DNA of 64,000 nt from Vitreoscilla massiliensis (GCF_001457815.1 NZ_LN898221.1:62001-126000); one strand, 5' to 3'; positions 43,440 to 53,335 are shown, counted from the stretch's first letter. A program made the numbers and translations. Notes: generated from the sequence alone by a model not told the origin.

Positions 43440-46010
43440 TTAAGATGCCGCCAAAATGTCTTCCAAGGCTTGTTTCAATTGCAATTGGGTTTTGGTGTCG
43501 GCCAGTTTGCCGGATTTGAGCAGGAACGTGTCTTCTACGCGTTCGTCCAGCGTCATCACATGCGCGTGTATCATGCTGATGTCCATGTCGGACAAAATTT
43601 TGGCGATGTTGGCGAGCAGACCGCGGCGGTTGGCGGTGACGATGTTGAGCACGTACACATCGCTTTCTTTAATCACATCTTCTTCAAACAAGGTGATGCG
43701 CGGCGCCACATGCGAGTGGCGGATGCGGCGTGAGGCCTTGCGTGGCGCTGGAATGGGGATGAATTGTCCAAGGATAAAATGCCCCAAAGTCGCTTGCAAC
43801 ATTGCTGCAATCTCAGGATATTCGTCCACTTCGCTGCCTTCGGGCAACAATAGGTGAAAAGTGTCCAAAATAAACTGATGGCCGGTGACATAAGCGCGCG
43901 CAGCAGCAATGTCCAATTGGTGTTGGCTGAAAATGGCGCACAGCTGCGCAAACAACTTCGGCGCATTCGGCATAAACACCATCACCTTCAGCGATTTTAA
44001 TTCGGTGTCGATTTGGATTTGCGCTTGCGGCTCGTTTTCACGGCCTATCAACTTGCTCACATGCCACAAGATGTCTTGTTTTTCGTGTCGTACCCAATAA
44101 GATGGGCCCAAGATGTTCCACAGGCTGCGCTGTTGGCGCTCGTTATAACCCATGTCATCCAATAAGGTGATGGCGGCTTGTTGGCGGCGGCTGACGGTAA
44201 TGCGCTGATTGCTGCCCAAACCCGACAGCGTGCGCAGCGAGGCTTGGAACAGGTTTTCCAATAAGCCGGCTTTCCAGTCGTTCCAAATCTTAGGATTGGT
44301 GCCACGCACATCGGCCACGGTGAGCAAATACAAGGCGATTAAGCGGTCGCGGGTTTTGACATGGGCGCAAAAGCGGTTTACCACTTCGGGGTCGGAAATG
44401 TCTTCTTTTTGCGAGGTGGTGGACATGATTAAGTGGTCGTTGACCAACCAGCACAGCAAATCGGTTTCGTAATCGGTGAGGAAATGGTCTTTGGCAAATT
44501 TGCGCGCATCGGCCACACCCAATTCGGCATGGTCACCACCACGGCCTTTGGCGATGTCGTGGAACAGCGCGGCCAAATAAAGCACGGTTTTGTAGGGGAA
44601 ACTCGCCATCAGGCCGGAAGCAAACGGCAATTCGTGGCTGTGCGCTTCTATTGCCAAACGGCGCATATTGCGCACCACCATTAAGATGTGGTCGTCCACT
44701 GGATAAATATGGAACAAATCGTGTTGCAACAGGCCGACGATTTTCGCCCACGGGCGGATATAGCGGCCTAGCATGCCGTACAGATTGAAAAAGCGCAAAA
44801 TGTGCGTTAAGCCAGTGCCACGACGGAACATGGAAATGAACATCTTGCGGTTTTCGCTGTCGGCATAAAAATCTGGGCCGATTTTCTGTGCCGCCTGCCA
44901 CCATGCCCTAAGCGTGCGTGGGGCGATTTGGTTGATGTCGTTGTGTGACTGCATCACGCGCACGATGTTGAAGATTTCATGCGGTTGTTGCTTGAACAGC
45001 TTCACATTGAGCACGGCGATGGCATTGCCGACTTGGTAATACTTGTCGTCGATTTCATAAACATTGCGCGGCAAACTGGAAAACACCCGTCCTTTGAGCA
45101 TGGGCAACAAAATGCCGTTGAGCTGTTTCACCGTTTTGGTGGCGCGGTACATTTGCTTCATCAGCTGTTCGCTTTTGATGCTGGACTCATTGTCTTGGTA
45201 GCCCAAGCGTTCAGCCACTTGGCGCTGCAAATCAAAAATCAAGCGGTCTTCTTCGCGGCCGGCCACCAAATGCAATTCGATGCGCATGCGTGCCAATTGC
45301 TTGTGGCTGTGCATCAATAAGCCCGCTTCGGCGCGGGTGAGGATGCCTTCGTGCACCAAAGTGGGGAAGTGTGGGCGCAAGCCTTGCGCCTTGGCCAACC
45401 ACAACATGGTATGCAAATCGCGCAAGCCACCAGGGCAAGTCTTGATATTCGGTTCCAATTGGCTGGCGGCTCCGCGCGCCTTGTAATGGCGTTGGCTTTG
45501 TTCCAGCAATTTGCCTTCGACGAAACCGGCAACATCGCGTTGTAAATTCAGTTGCGCCACGAATTCGTGCGCCAATTTGTGATTGCCACAGACAAAACGG
45601 CCTTCTAGAAATGCGGTATCGCTGGTCAAGTCTTCGGCAGCGGCCTGTAACAATTGCACCGTGCTGCCTATCTTGGCCGCAGGTGCCAAACCGATGTCCC
45701 ACAATACCTGCACAAAACGGGCAATGTCTTGCTCGTCCTCAGCGCTCAATTCTTCGGCGCTGACGATGGCCAAGTCCAAATCTGATTGCGGGTACATTTC
45801 TTGGCGACCATAGCCACCGGTGGCGAGCAAACACATGCGCCGATTGACAAAGCTTTCTTGCCATAAGATGCCCAAGCAGCGGTCGAGCTCGGCGCCATAG
45901 CGGCGGAAAAACATCGACGCTTGGCGGTGGTGCAAATAGTCTTCAACAATGTGTTGTTTGCGTTGTTGCAATTCTTGGTGAATATAGCTGATCAATTCTT
46001 GGTTCATCAT
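43440..46010 (-). CDS. glnD: bifunctional uridylyltransferase/uridylyl-removing enzyme
   Basis: 856 residues from ATG 46,010, which overlaps the cca stop (ATGA); the longer ORF form would run into cca. Nucleotidyltransferase motif GGYGRQEMYPQSDLDLAI near residue 65, a central helical domain, HD motif ALFHDIAKGRGGDHAE near residue 440, and two C-terminal ACT domains (KVMVFMPNAPKLFAQLCAIF; VLNIVTANRRGLLANIAKIL). It modifies PII protein according to glutamine level and so controls nitrogen assimilation. Uptake-like word at 45,640. Confidence 0.94.
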   Translation of the reverse strand: MMNQELISYIHQELQQRKQHIVEDYLHHRQASMFFRRYGAELDRCLGILWQESFVNRRMCLLATGGYGRQEMYPQSDLDLAIVSAEELSAEDEQDIARFVQVLWDIGLAPAAKIGSTVQLLQAAAEDLTSDTAFLEGRFVCGNHKLAHEFVAQLNLQRDVAGFVEGKLLEQSQRHYKARGAASQLEPNIKTCPGGLRDLHTMLWLAKAQGLRPHFPTLVHEGILTRAEAGLLMHSHKQLARMRIELHLVAGREEDRLIFDLQRQVAERLGYQDNESSIKSEQLMKQMYRATKTVKQLNGILLPMLKGRVFSSLPRNVYEIDDKYYQVGNAIAVLNVKLFKQQPHEIFNIVRVMQSHNDINQIAPRTLRAWWQAAQKIGPDFYADSENRKMFISMFRRGTGLTHILRFFNLYGMLGRYIRPWAKIVGLLQHDLFHIYPVDDHILMVVRNMRRLAIEAHSHELPFASGLMASFPYKTVLYLAALFHDIAKGRGGDHAELGVADARKFAKDHFLTDYETDLLCWLVNDHLIMSTTSQKEDISDPEVVNRFCAHVKTRDRLIALYLLTVADVRGTNPKIWNDWKAGLLENLFQASLRTLSGLGSNQRITVSRRQQAAITLLDDMGYNERQQRSLWNILGPSYWVRHEKQDILWHVSKLIGRENEPQAQIQIDTELKSLKVMVFMPNAPKLFAQLCAIFSQHQLDIAAARAYVTGHQFILDTFHLLLPEGSEVDEYPEIAAMLQATLGHFILGQFIPIPAPRKASRRIRHSHVAPRITLFEEDVIKESDVYVLNIVTANRRGLLANIAKILSDMDISMIHAHVMTLDERVEDTFLLKSGKLADTKTQLQLKQALEDILAAS

Positions 46011-47125
46011 AAGGCGGTACTCGCTAAACTGAGTGAGATGGCTTGTAGGCGCGCAGTGCGGATGTTGAGGGGAATAGTGGCTTTGTCGGCCGATGTGGCA
46101 GCAATGGCGGCAACGTCTACGGCCAAACACGCTGATAATGCTTGTTGCCACGCCGCTTGCGGTGGCGGCAGTTCGGCCACCGTTGTCATGATGTGCGCTG
46201 CCTCCCAAGCCGCTTGCCAACGCTCAGGGCGACGCCACACATCACAGCGCTGGAACACCGTTAACACGGTCTCGGCATTCAAGGCTTCAGTTTGTAACAG
46301 CGCAGGGTAGGCGGCCTGTAACACATCAGCGGCATCGGCGCAGTCTTTGGGCACGCGCAGGTGTTGATGCAGGGCAGTCAATGGTGTGGACACATGCACA
46401 CACATTAAAGCATACGACAGGCTTACAGGTCGCTGTTGTTTTGCAGCCAATATCAAAGCCTGCATGGTTGTCGACCAATACGAGGTGTGCTCATATAAAG
46501 CCGCCAATTCGGGCAGAATTTTCGCCAAGGCACCGGCTTGTTGCAATACCTCAAAAAAGCGCTGCGGATGCGGCTCAGACAGAGCACGCGACAGCTCTTG
46601 CCACACGCGTTCCGCTACCAAAGCATCGACTTCGCCAGAAGACACCATTTGCTGCATTAAAGCCAAGGTTTCAGCGGCAACACAATAATTGTAGCGGGCA
46701 GCAAAGCGGGCCACGCGCAAAATGCGCACAGGGTCTTCGGCAAACGCCGTACTGACGTGGCGCAAGATGCCGGCCTGTAAATCGGCTTGGCCGCCATAGG
46801 GGTCGATAATATTGCCGTCGGCGTCTTGCGCCATGGCATTGATGCTCAAATCGCGGCGCGCCAAGTCTTGTTCTAAGGTCACTGAGGCATCGGTATTGAA
46901 TTGAAAGCCGTGATAACCGACGGCGGTTTTGCGCTCGGTGCGCGCCAATGCATATTCTTCATGGCTTTGAGGATGCAAAAACACCGGAAAATCTTTGCCC
47001 ACTGGGCTGTAGCCCAAAGCCAACATCTGTGCCGGGGTGGCACCCACCACCACCCAATCGCGGTCTTGTACACACAAGCCCAGCAAACCATCTCGCACCG
47101 CACCACCGACCAAGTAAACCTGCAT
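46007..47125 (-). CDS. cca: CCA-adding tRNA nucleotidyltransferase
   Basis: 372 residues. YLVGGAVRDGLLG and DRDWVVVGATP form the nucleotidyltransferase core. RRDLSINAMAQD, DPYGGQADLQAGILRHVSTAFAEDPVRILRVARFAARY are class II hallmarks. The C-terminal HD-type extension of the E. coli enzyme is absent or short. It adds or repairs the CCA end of tRNAs. It is the first gene of cca-glnD. Uptake-like word at 46,311. Confidence 0.92.
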   Translation of the reverse strand: MQVYLVGGAVRDGLLGLCVQDRDWVVVGATPAQMLALGYSPVGKDFPVFLHPQSHEEYALARTERKTAVGYHGFQFNTDASVTLEQDLARRDLSINAMAQDADGNIIDPYGGQADLQAGILRHVSTAFAEDPVRILRVARFAARYNYCVAAETLALMQQMVSSGEVDALVAERVWQELSRALSEPHPQRFFEVLQQAGALAKILPELAALYEHTSYWSTTMQALILAAKQQRPVSLSYALMCVHVSTPLTALHQHLRVPKDCADAADVLQAAYPALLQTEALNAETVLTVFQRCDVWRRPERWQAAWEAAHIMTTVAELPPPQAAWQQALSACLAVDVAAIAATSADKATIPLNIRTARLQAISLSLASTAL

Positions 47126-47377
47126 ATCACTGCCTTCTGTTTTTAGCTATTACAATTGGATATAACTTGTATATTTACAATAAGCCTGTATATTACTGCC
47201 AAAATCAAGGGTTTGATGGGTTTTCTGCGATGCAGCAACAATTTTTTGGTTAATTTAATTTTAATTAGGCAAAGAAGTGTGCTATTTTTTCGCATGACTA
47301 GGCTATTTCCGCGACATAAGTGGAAAAGTAACCATAAAAATCGAAACAAAAACGACACATGGCAAAGGAGCGAGATC
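47126..47377. other. divergent promoter region cca/liv
   Basis: About 250 nt between divergent genes, AT-rich at 47,145-47,300. No word copies and no clear hairpins. It must hold promoters for both directions. Several TATAAT-like words are possible, and I cannot choose. Confidence 0.4.
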
Positions 47378-48313
47378 TTGACGTCGGAAATTTTCATGCA
47401 ATTGCTGTTAAACGGGCTGGTGGTAGGCTCGATATACGGCTTGATTGCCCTAGGCTATACCATGGTGTATGGCATTATGGGTTTGATTAACTTTGCGCAC
47501 GGTGAAGTGGTGATGTTCGGTGGCATGATCTGCATCAGCATCCTCACAGGTTTCATCGGCATGGGCATACAATTGCCTGGGTTCGCTCTGGTGTTACTGG
47601 CCATGATTTGTACCATCCCCGTGTGTATGGCCATCGGTTATACCATGGAATTGGTTGCCTACCGTCCTTTGCGCCGCGCCCCGCGTTTGGCGCCATTGAT
47701 TACTGCCATTGGCTTGTCCATCGTGTTGCAACAAGTGGCGGTGATTATTTGGGGCACTTCTTATGTGAAATTCCCTGCGATTTTGGATCACACGCCGATT
47801 ACCATCATGGGCGCCGTGGTGACCAAGATTCAAATTCTGATTGTGGTATTGTGCTTCGCCATCATGTTTAGCATGCTGGCCGTGGTTAACAAAACCAAAT
47901 TGGGTCGCGCCATGCGTTCTACCAGCCAAAAACCGGATGTGGCACGTTTGATGGGTGTGAATGTGAACTGGGTGATTTCGATTACCTTTATGTTGGGTTC
48001 GGGCTTGGGCGCCATCGCTGGCGTGATGCACGCGGCCAACTACGATCAAATTCACTACACCACAGGCTTTATGATCGGCCTGAAAGCCTTCTGTGCAGCA
48101 GTATTGGGCGGTATTGGTAACTTGACTGGTGCGGTGGTTGGTGGTTTGGTTTTGGGCATAGCCGAAAGCTTTTTTGCCGGTACGATTTCCAGCATTACCA
48201 ACGGATTCTTGGGTTCTAACTACCAAGACATCTTCTCATTCTTCGTGTTGATTATGGTTTTGGTCTTCCGTCCTAGCGGTTTGTTGGGCGAAAAACAAGC
48301 CGATCGTGCTTAA
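47378..48313 (+). CDS. livH: branched-chain amino acid ABC transporter permease LivH
   Basis: 311 residues from TTG 47,378, chosen because AAAGGAG (47,364-47,370) lies 7 nt before it; ATG at 47,396 has no site. The N-terminus MTSEIFMQLLLNGLVVGSIYGL matches the family start. Eight or more membrane helices, with TMVYGIMGLINFAHGEVVMFGG the signature of LivH. With LivM, LivG and LivF it imports leucine, isoleucine and valine. The binding protein gene is not in this operon. Confidence 0.93.
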   Translation: MTSEIFMQLLLNGLVVGSIYGLIALGYTMVYGIMGLINFAHGEVVMFGGMICISILTGFIGMGIQLPGFALVLLAMICTIPVCMAIGYTMELVAYRPLRRAPRLAPLITAIGLSIVLQQVAVIIWGTSYVKFPAILDHTPITIMGAVVTKIQILIVVLCFAIMFSMLAVVNKTKLGRAMRSTSQKPDVARLMGVNVNWVISITFMLGSGLGAIAGVMHAANYDQIHYTTGFMIGLKAFCAAVLGGIGNLTGAVVGGLVLGIAESFFAGTISSITNGFLGSNYQDIFSFFVLIMVLVFRPSGLLGEKQADRA

Positions 48314-48329
48314 TTAGGAGGGAATACAG

Positions 48330-49448
48330 ATGCAAAAAAACAATCCCGCCTTAAACATAGGCTTGAATATTGTGCTGTTTGCTGTGCTGATTGTGTTGCC
48401 ATTTTTCATCGGCAATATGTTTGGTAATTCGTGGGTAAACTTGCTCAACTTTGCGTTGATTTATGTGATGTTGGCCTTGGGTTTGAACATGGTGGTGGGT
48501 TTCGCCGGCTTGCTCGACTTGGGTTATGTGGCCTTCTATGCCGTTGGTGCTTACACCTTTGCCTTATTGTCTTCACCGCATTTGGGTGCCTTATTGGGCA
48601 ACGAAGGTTTGCACCTGCCTTGGTACATCACCATTCCGATTGGCGCCTTACTGGCCGGTTTGTGTGGCGTGTTATTGGGCACACCGGTATTGCGCTTGAA
48701 GGGTGACTATTTGGCCATCGTGACTTTGGGCTTTGGTGAAATCATCCGCATTTTCATGAACAACATGAGCCAACCGATTAACATCACCAATGGCCCACAA
48801 GGCATTTCCAGCATTGATCCAATCATGTTTGGTGATTACAAATTGAGCTCAGGCTTTGAAGCTTTCGGCAATTCTTACCCCAAAGCCTATGCTTACTACT
48901 ACTTGTTCTTGATATTGGCCGCTTTGATTGTGTTGTTCTGCAGCCGCTTGCAATACTCGCGCATCGGTCGCGCTTGGGAAGCGATGCGTGAAGACGACAT
49001 TGCCGCACAAGCAATGGGCATTAACATCCGCAACATGAAATTATTGGCTTTCTCATTGGGCGCCTTGTCCGGTGGTATTGCTGGTGGTTTGTTTGCTTCT
49101 TACCAACGTTTTGTGTCGCCAGAATCGTTTACCTTGATGGAGTCGGTGATGATTCTGTGTATGGTGGTTTTGGGCGGTATGGGCAATATCCGCGGCGTCA
49201 TCGTCGGTGCCATCTTGATTACCTTTATTCCTGAAGTGTTGCGTGAATTTGCCGAGCCTGTGCAACAATCGCTGTTTGGTAAGGTGTATTTGCCAACTGA
49301 AAACGTGCGCATGTTGTTCTTCGGTGTGGCTTTGATTTTGATGATGTTAACCCGTCCACAAGGTATTTTGCCGGCCAAACGCCGCGCATCTGGACTGAAA
49401 AAGCTGTTGAAAGACGTACAGCCATCAAAACCAACAGGAGAGGCATAA
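48330..49448 (+). CDS. livM: branched-chain amino acid ABC transporter permease LivM
   Basis: 372 residues with GGAGGG before ATG 48,330, 16 nt after livH. About ten hydrophobic segments. LNMVVGFAGLLDLGYVAFYAVGAYTFAL and RLKGDYLAIVTLGFGEIIRIFMNNM are LivM signatures; AWEAMREDDIAAQAMGINIRNMKLLAFSLGA is the ATPase-contact loop. Permease partner of LivH in the inner membrane. livG starts directly after the stop codon. Confidence 0.94.
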   Translation: MQKNNPALNIGLNIVLFAVLIVLPFFIGNMFGNSWVNLLNFALIYVMLALGLNMVVGFAGLLDLGYVAFYAVGAYTFALLSSPHLGALLGNEGLHLPWYITIPIGALLAGLCGVLLGTPVLRLKGDYLAIVTLGFGEIIRIFMNNMSQPINITNGPQGISSIDPIMFGDYKLSSGFEAFGNSYPKAYAYYYLFLILAALIVLFCSRLQYSRIGRAWEAMREDDIAAQAMGINIRNMKLLAFSLGALSGGIAGGLFASYQRFVSPESFTLMESVMILCMVVLGGMGNIRGVIVGAILITFIPEVLREFAEPVQQSLFGKVYLPTENVRMLFFGVALILMMLTRPQGILPAKRRASGLKKLLKDVQPSKPTGEA

Positions 49449-50219
49449 ATGTCTGAAACATTGTTAAATATCAAAGGCATCGTAAAGCGTTTTGGCGGCT
49501 TGACCGCGCTCAACGATGTGGGTTTGCACATCAATAAAGGTGAAGTGTACGGTTTGATCGGCCCGAATGGCGCCGGTAAAACCACCTTGTTTAACGTTTT
49601 AACCGGCCTGTACGTACCTGATGAAGGTGAATTTACCTTTGCTGGCCACAATTTGTTCCAAGTGAAACCGGATAAAGTGGTCAAAGCCGGTATTGCGCGT
49701 ACCTTCCAAAACATCCGTTTGTTTGGTGAGATGACGGCCTTGGAAAACGTGATGATCGGTCGCCACACCCGCAGCCATGCAGGTGCCATCGGTTCGATTT
49801 TGCGCACACCGCGTGTCAAAAAAGAAGAGGCCGCTATCGCGCAAAAAGCCTATGACTTGCTGGAATACGTGGGCATCAGTGATGTGGTCGACGAGCAAGC
49901 ACGCAATTTGTCTTACGGCCACCAACGCCGTTTGGAAATTGCCCGCGCTTTGGCGTGTGAGCCCAAGTTATTGGCTTTGGACGAACCCGCAGCCGGCATG
50001 AACCCATCGGAAACCGAGGGCTTGAAACACTTGATGAGCAAAATCCGCGACGACGGTGTGACCATCTTGTTGATTGAGCACGACGTAAAATTGATGATGG
50101 AATTGTGTGACCGCATCGCGGTTTTGGATTACGGTCAAAAAATCGCCGAGGATTTCCCAGAAGGAATACGCACCAATCCTCGCGTGATTGAAGCCTATTT
50201 GGGAGCATCGCACGAATGA
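49449..50219 (+). CDS. livG: branched-chain amino acid ABC transporter ATPase LivG
   Basis: 256 residues. Walker A GPNGAGKTT, Q-loop region ARTFQNIRLFGEMTALENVMIG, signature LSYGHQRRLEIARAL, Walker B LLALDEPAAGMNP and H-loop LIEHDVKLMM. The start lies immediately after livM, and it overlaps livF by four bases. It powers the permease pair together with LivF. Confidence 0.95.
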   Translation: MSETLLNIKGIVKRFGGLTALNDVGLHINKGEVYGLIGPNGAGKTTLFNVLTGLYVPDEGEFTFAGHNLFQVKPDKVVKAGIARTFQNIRLFGEMTALENVMIGRHTRSHAGAIGSILRTPRVKKEEAAIAQKAYDLLEYVGISDVVDEQARNLSYGHQRRLEIARALACEPKLLALDEPAAGMNPSETEGLKHLMSKIRDDGVTILLIEHDVKLMMELCDRIAVLDYGQKIAEDFPEGIRTNPRVIEAYLGASHE

Positions 50220-50926
50220 GTTTATTGAAAATTGAAAATTTGAATGTCAACTACGGCGGCATTCAAGCGGTCTCCGACCTGAACATGCACATTGAACAAG
50301 GTGAATTGGTGACCTTAATCGGTGCCAATGGCGCGGGTAAAACCACGACTTTAAAAACTATTACTGGTTTGGTGAAACCGAAATCGGGCACTTTGTTATA
50401 CCAAGACCAAGACATTCGCAAAACTGAGGTGCACAAATTTGTCAGCCAAGGTTTGGTGATGGTGCCCGAAGGTCGCGGTATTTTCCCCAAACTGACGGTG
50501 GTGGAAAACTTGGACATGGGCGCGTTTTACCGCAAAGACAAGGCGCAAATACAGGCCGACATCGAATACGTGATGACGCTGTTCCCACGTTTGAAAGAAC
50601 GTGCCAAACAATTGGCCGGTACTTTGTCAGGCGGTGAACAACAAATGGTGGCGATGGGTCGCGCGATTTTGTCCAAGCCGAAATTGTTGTTATTGGATGA
50701 GCCGTCTATGGGTTTGGCACCGATCATCGTGCAACAAATCTTTGACATCATTCAAACCGTACACAAAGAAGGCGTGACCATCTTGCTGGTAGAACAAAAT
50801 GCGAAATTGGCTTTGCAAATTTCCAATCGCGGCTATGTGATGGAAAGCGGCAAAATCACCATGGCGGACAAAGCCGATGTGCTGCTGAACGACCCTCGTA
50901 TCTTGAGCGCTTATTTGGGTGGTTAA
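50216..50926 (+). CDS. livF: branched-chain amino acid ABC transporter ATPase LivF
   Basis: 236 residues. Walker A GANGAGKTT, GLVMVPEGRGIFPKLTVVENL, signature LSGGEQQMVAMGRAI, Walker B LLLLDEPSMGLAPI. Overlaps livG by ATGA. Last gene of livHMGF, with an inverted word pair 26 nt behind as terminator. Confidence 0.95.
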   Translation: MSLLKIENLNVNYGGIQAVSDLNMHIEQGELVTLIGANGAGKTTTLKTITGLVKPKSGTLLYQDQDIRKTEVHKFVSQGLVMVPEGRGIFPKLTVVENLDMGAFYRKDKAQIQADIEYVMTLFPRLKERAKQLAGTLSGGEQQMVAMGRAILSKPKLLLLDEPSMGLAPIIVQQIFDIIQTVHKEGVTILLVEQNAKLALQISNRGYVMESGKITMADKADVLLNDPRILSAYLGG

Positions 50927-50951
50927 ACCACATTAACGCAGCAAGTGAATT

Positions 50952-50983
50952 AAAGCGGCCTGTAATGATTTACAGGCCGCTTT
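50952..50983 (+). terminator. inverted pair of uptake-like words (3), liv operon terminator
   Basis: AAAGCGGCCTGTAA (50,952-50,965), loop TGAT, TTACAGGCCGCTTT (50,970-50,983), then TT. Two exact words. Confidence 0.8.
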
Positions 50984-51173
50984 TTGATATTTGGCTGCTA
51001 CAGATTAAAAGATTCTCTTCATTGTTAGGCATAGCATCGCGGAGCAAAAGAATGAGTGTATCTCTAACATGATTAGCTATGATTACTGTTGACAGAACAA
51101 TTGCTTAGATTATGATGAAACCAGTACTCTAAGAACGATGGATGAAAATAACGCTGAAATGCTGAGGTAAGCA

Positions 51174-51653
51174 ATGGAAAAAGTGCATTTTGAATTGGAA
51201 GTGGATGAAGAGGGTTATCCGCCAGTCAATTGTGAGCAAATAGACTGCGAGCGTGTTGAGGGCGATGTGTTTGTGGTCAAATACATGCCGTTTTACAGCA
51301 AGGAGGTTGCACTTGGTGACCTTATTTTCACTGAGTTAATTCAACATGAAAGGCTGTTTAAAAAAGTAAAAAGTCACAGCGATAACAGCACCATCAGAAT
51401 TGTATTTTATGAAAATAAGCCTCATCAAATCAGTGCAATTCTAAATGAATTATCAGAAAAAGGCCTTGTGCATGAAAAATTTTCTGAACAGTTTTACGCA
51501 CTCAATCTTCCCAAAGGCATAGACATTGTCAAAATATTACGCTATCTGGAATCATTAGAAAACGAAGACATATTAAGCTATGAAGCTATGAAGCTGGTTA
51601 TTTGGTGCCATCATTTGGTTTGCAGAATTACATTTTACAAAAATTGGGATTGA
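51174..51653 (+). CDS. DUF4265-like protein
   Basis: 159 residues. The layout fits the DUF4265 family: VHFELEVDEEGYPPVNCEQIDCERV at the start, VVKYMPFYSKEVALGDLIF (first fold half), a central HSDNSTIRIVFYE and a C-terminal helical part. The family is of unknown function and is often found near secreted-toxin immunity genes. No signal peptide. It stands alone behind the liv operon, followed by an uptake-like word at 51,678. The last 15 residues (HHLVCRITFYKNWD) look less conserved. Confidence 0.6.
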   Translation: MEKVHFELEVDEEGYPPVNCEQIDCERVEGDVFVVKYMPFYSKEVALGDLIFTELIQHERLFKKVKSHSDNSTIRIVFYENKPHQISAILNELSEKGLVHEKFSEQFYALNLPKGIDIVKILRYLESLENEDILSYEAMKLVIWCHHLVCRITFYKNWD

Positions 51654-51738
51654 AACAAGAGAATTAGTTTGCTCAGCTTACAGGCCGCATTTTATGTTGA
51701 TACTGACTCCAAAAAAACTGTTTAGATAGAATCTCACC

Positions 51739-52212
51739 ATGAAAAACCCCTTACACTGTCTGCTGGTTCTGAGTTTGGCCACAACCATCACAGCGTGTGA
51801 CAGTGGCAGTGCTGGCAAGGCCAAAAAAGACGCGGAAGAGGTGTATGACTATCGCAACGAGCGTTATCAAGATTTTTATTCACGGTATATGCGCAAAACC
51901 AAAATAGACTATCTGATAATTACACCTCAAGTCATACGTAAAAAATTAGGTTTAGACCCAACGCCCGATGATGTGTTTGCGAGGGTGGATATTGAACGCG
52001 TTAAGCCATCCGAGCAAAAAACATTAATAATCAATAATTTGAATAATCAAGAGGAGATTTTGGCGTATTACAATCGCAACGGGACGACGTTTGCACCATG
52101 TAATGTAATAGACCAAGTGGAACACTTTTTTGTATCGAAAATACACAATCGCCCAAATGGAGTCAAAGATACTTTTATGTTCCCACTGAATCCATCCAAT
52201 TTAAGCACATGA
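51739..52212 (+). CDS. small lipoprotein, possibly the 5' part of a frameshifted gene
   Basis: 157 residues. Residues 1-20 (MKNPLHCLLVLSLATTITAC) are a lipoprotein signal with lipobox I-T-A-C, giving Cys20 as the anchor. The rest is charged with no recognised domain. The next ORF (52,209) begins inside the stop codon without a ribosome site and could be the original continuation after a one-base frameshift. Confidence 0.55.
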   Translation: MKNPLHCLLVLSLATTITACDSGSAGKAKKDAEEVYDYRNERYQDFYSRYMRKTKIDYLIITPQVIRKKLGLDPTPDDVFARVDIERVKPSEQKTLIINNLNNQEEILAYYNRNGTTFAPCNVIDQVEHFFVSKIHNRPNGVKDTFMFPLNPSNLST

Positions 52213-52418
52213 ATCAGGTCATTTCCATGTCTTGCAGTGAAGTTCACCATGAAAAGAATTGCAATGTCTACAACCACCTCAATGCGCCTTACAATGTCAG
52301 TCTTTCGATACATTTCACCGACCCACAAAACTTTTTCTATATCATGCCGTATGTGGAGCAGCATTTTTATGAAGTCACTGGCGAGCACATTTGGCAAACT
52401 TTGCCCAAACCGGATTAA
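52209..52418 (+). CDS. short ORF continuing the lipoprotein, possible frameshift product
   Basis: 69 residues, overlapping the lipoprotein stop by ATGA, with no Shine-Dalgarno. The pattern (ISMSCSEVHHEKNCNVYNHLN, YNVSLSIHF, FFYIMPYVEQHFYEV) resembles a protein C-terminus with a Cys pair rather than a free-standing protein. Either a translationally coupled small protein, or the end of the upstream gene after a frameshift. Confidence 0.4.
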   Translation: MNQVISMSCSEVHHEKNCNVYNHLNAPYNVSLSIHFTDPQNFFYIMPYVEQHFYEVTGEHIWQTLPKPD

Positions 52419-52630
52419 GCATCCGCAATAAAGCATGCTCTGTTTGGCTGAGCTTAGGTCTAGATTCATCGCTTTAATTAAATCTTTAAATTGACGCAAA
52501 TTGTGTGATAGCAATGCTTACAGGCCGCATCGCTGTGTTTATAATGCTGCAATATTGATGTGATGCACACCTGCAATACTCTCCTGATCTAGCTGCGCTT
52601 CTGGCAGCAAGATTTTTCAACAGCGAAACA

Positions 52631-53335
52631 ATGAATGGCGGTTTTACGATGTTAGGGCAAGCGCATGAGCAATACGCGGCCGGATTGATTGGGCCTGGCG
52701 ATAATGAAATCAACACTTACGAAGCAATCATTGCGGCCTTGGCGGCGCAAGATTATTGCATCTCGGATGCGTTTTTTTCGCACAGCGAGGTGGCGCAATT
52801 GCGCCAGAATATGTTGCTGCAATACCAGCAGCAAGATTTTCACCAAGCCGCGATAGGCAATTTAGACCATGAGCAAGTGGTGCGTTCGATACGCGGTGAT
52901 CAGATACACTGGTTGGATGAACGCACACACAATGCCGTGGAAGCGATTTTTTTTAATAAGGTCGGTCAATTCATCCAATACCTGAACCAAACCTGTTACA
53001 TGGGCATAGAAGAAAGCGAATTTCATTATGCGGTGTATACCGAGGGCACGTTTTACCAAAAACACGTCGATGCCTTCCAAAATGATGACAGACGCACGCT
53101 GTCCATGGTGTTGTACTTGAATGAAGAGGATTGGCAAGACGATTTTGGCGGGCAGTTGACACTGTATTTGCCAGATGGCAATGGGGCCGAACAAGAGTTG
53201 AATGTGTTGCCCTTGGTCGGGCGCTTGGCGATTTTCAACAGCAAGACCATTCCACACGAGGTCAAACCGGTGAAGCACACCCGTTACAGCATTACCGGTT
53301 GGCTGAAAACTCGGCCTATGTCGCTACACATTTGA
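52631..53335 (+). CDS. 2OG-Fe(II) oxygenase family protein
   Basis: 234 residues. The iron-binding H-x-D (KHVDAF, His about residue 139) and distal His (KTIPHEVKPVKHTRYSITGWL), with the Arg for 2-oxoglutarate in TRYSITGW, follow the prolyl 4-hydroxylase-like pattern. LSMVLYLNEEDW and GGQLTLYLPDG are the usual strands between them. Substrate unknown. The start may be ATG 52,631 or 52,649. Confidence 0.75.
   Translation: MNGGFTMLGQAHEQYAAGLIGPGDNEINTYEAIIAALAAQDYCISDAFFSHSEVAQLRQNMLLQYQQQDFHQAAIGNLDHEQVVRSIRGDQIHWLDERTHNAVEAIFFNKVGQFIQYLNQTCYMGIEESEFHYAVYTEGTFYQKHVDAFQNDDRRTLSMVLYLNEEDWQDDFGGQLTLYLPDGNGAEQELNVLPLVGRLAIFNSKTIPHEVKPVKHTRYSITGWLKTRPMSLHI

Noticed and set aside
43456..45702. Several long ORFs opposite glnD
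   Set aside because: All are shadows of the GC-biased third positions of glnD; none has a convincing start or domain.
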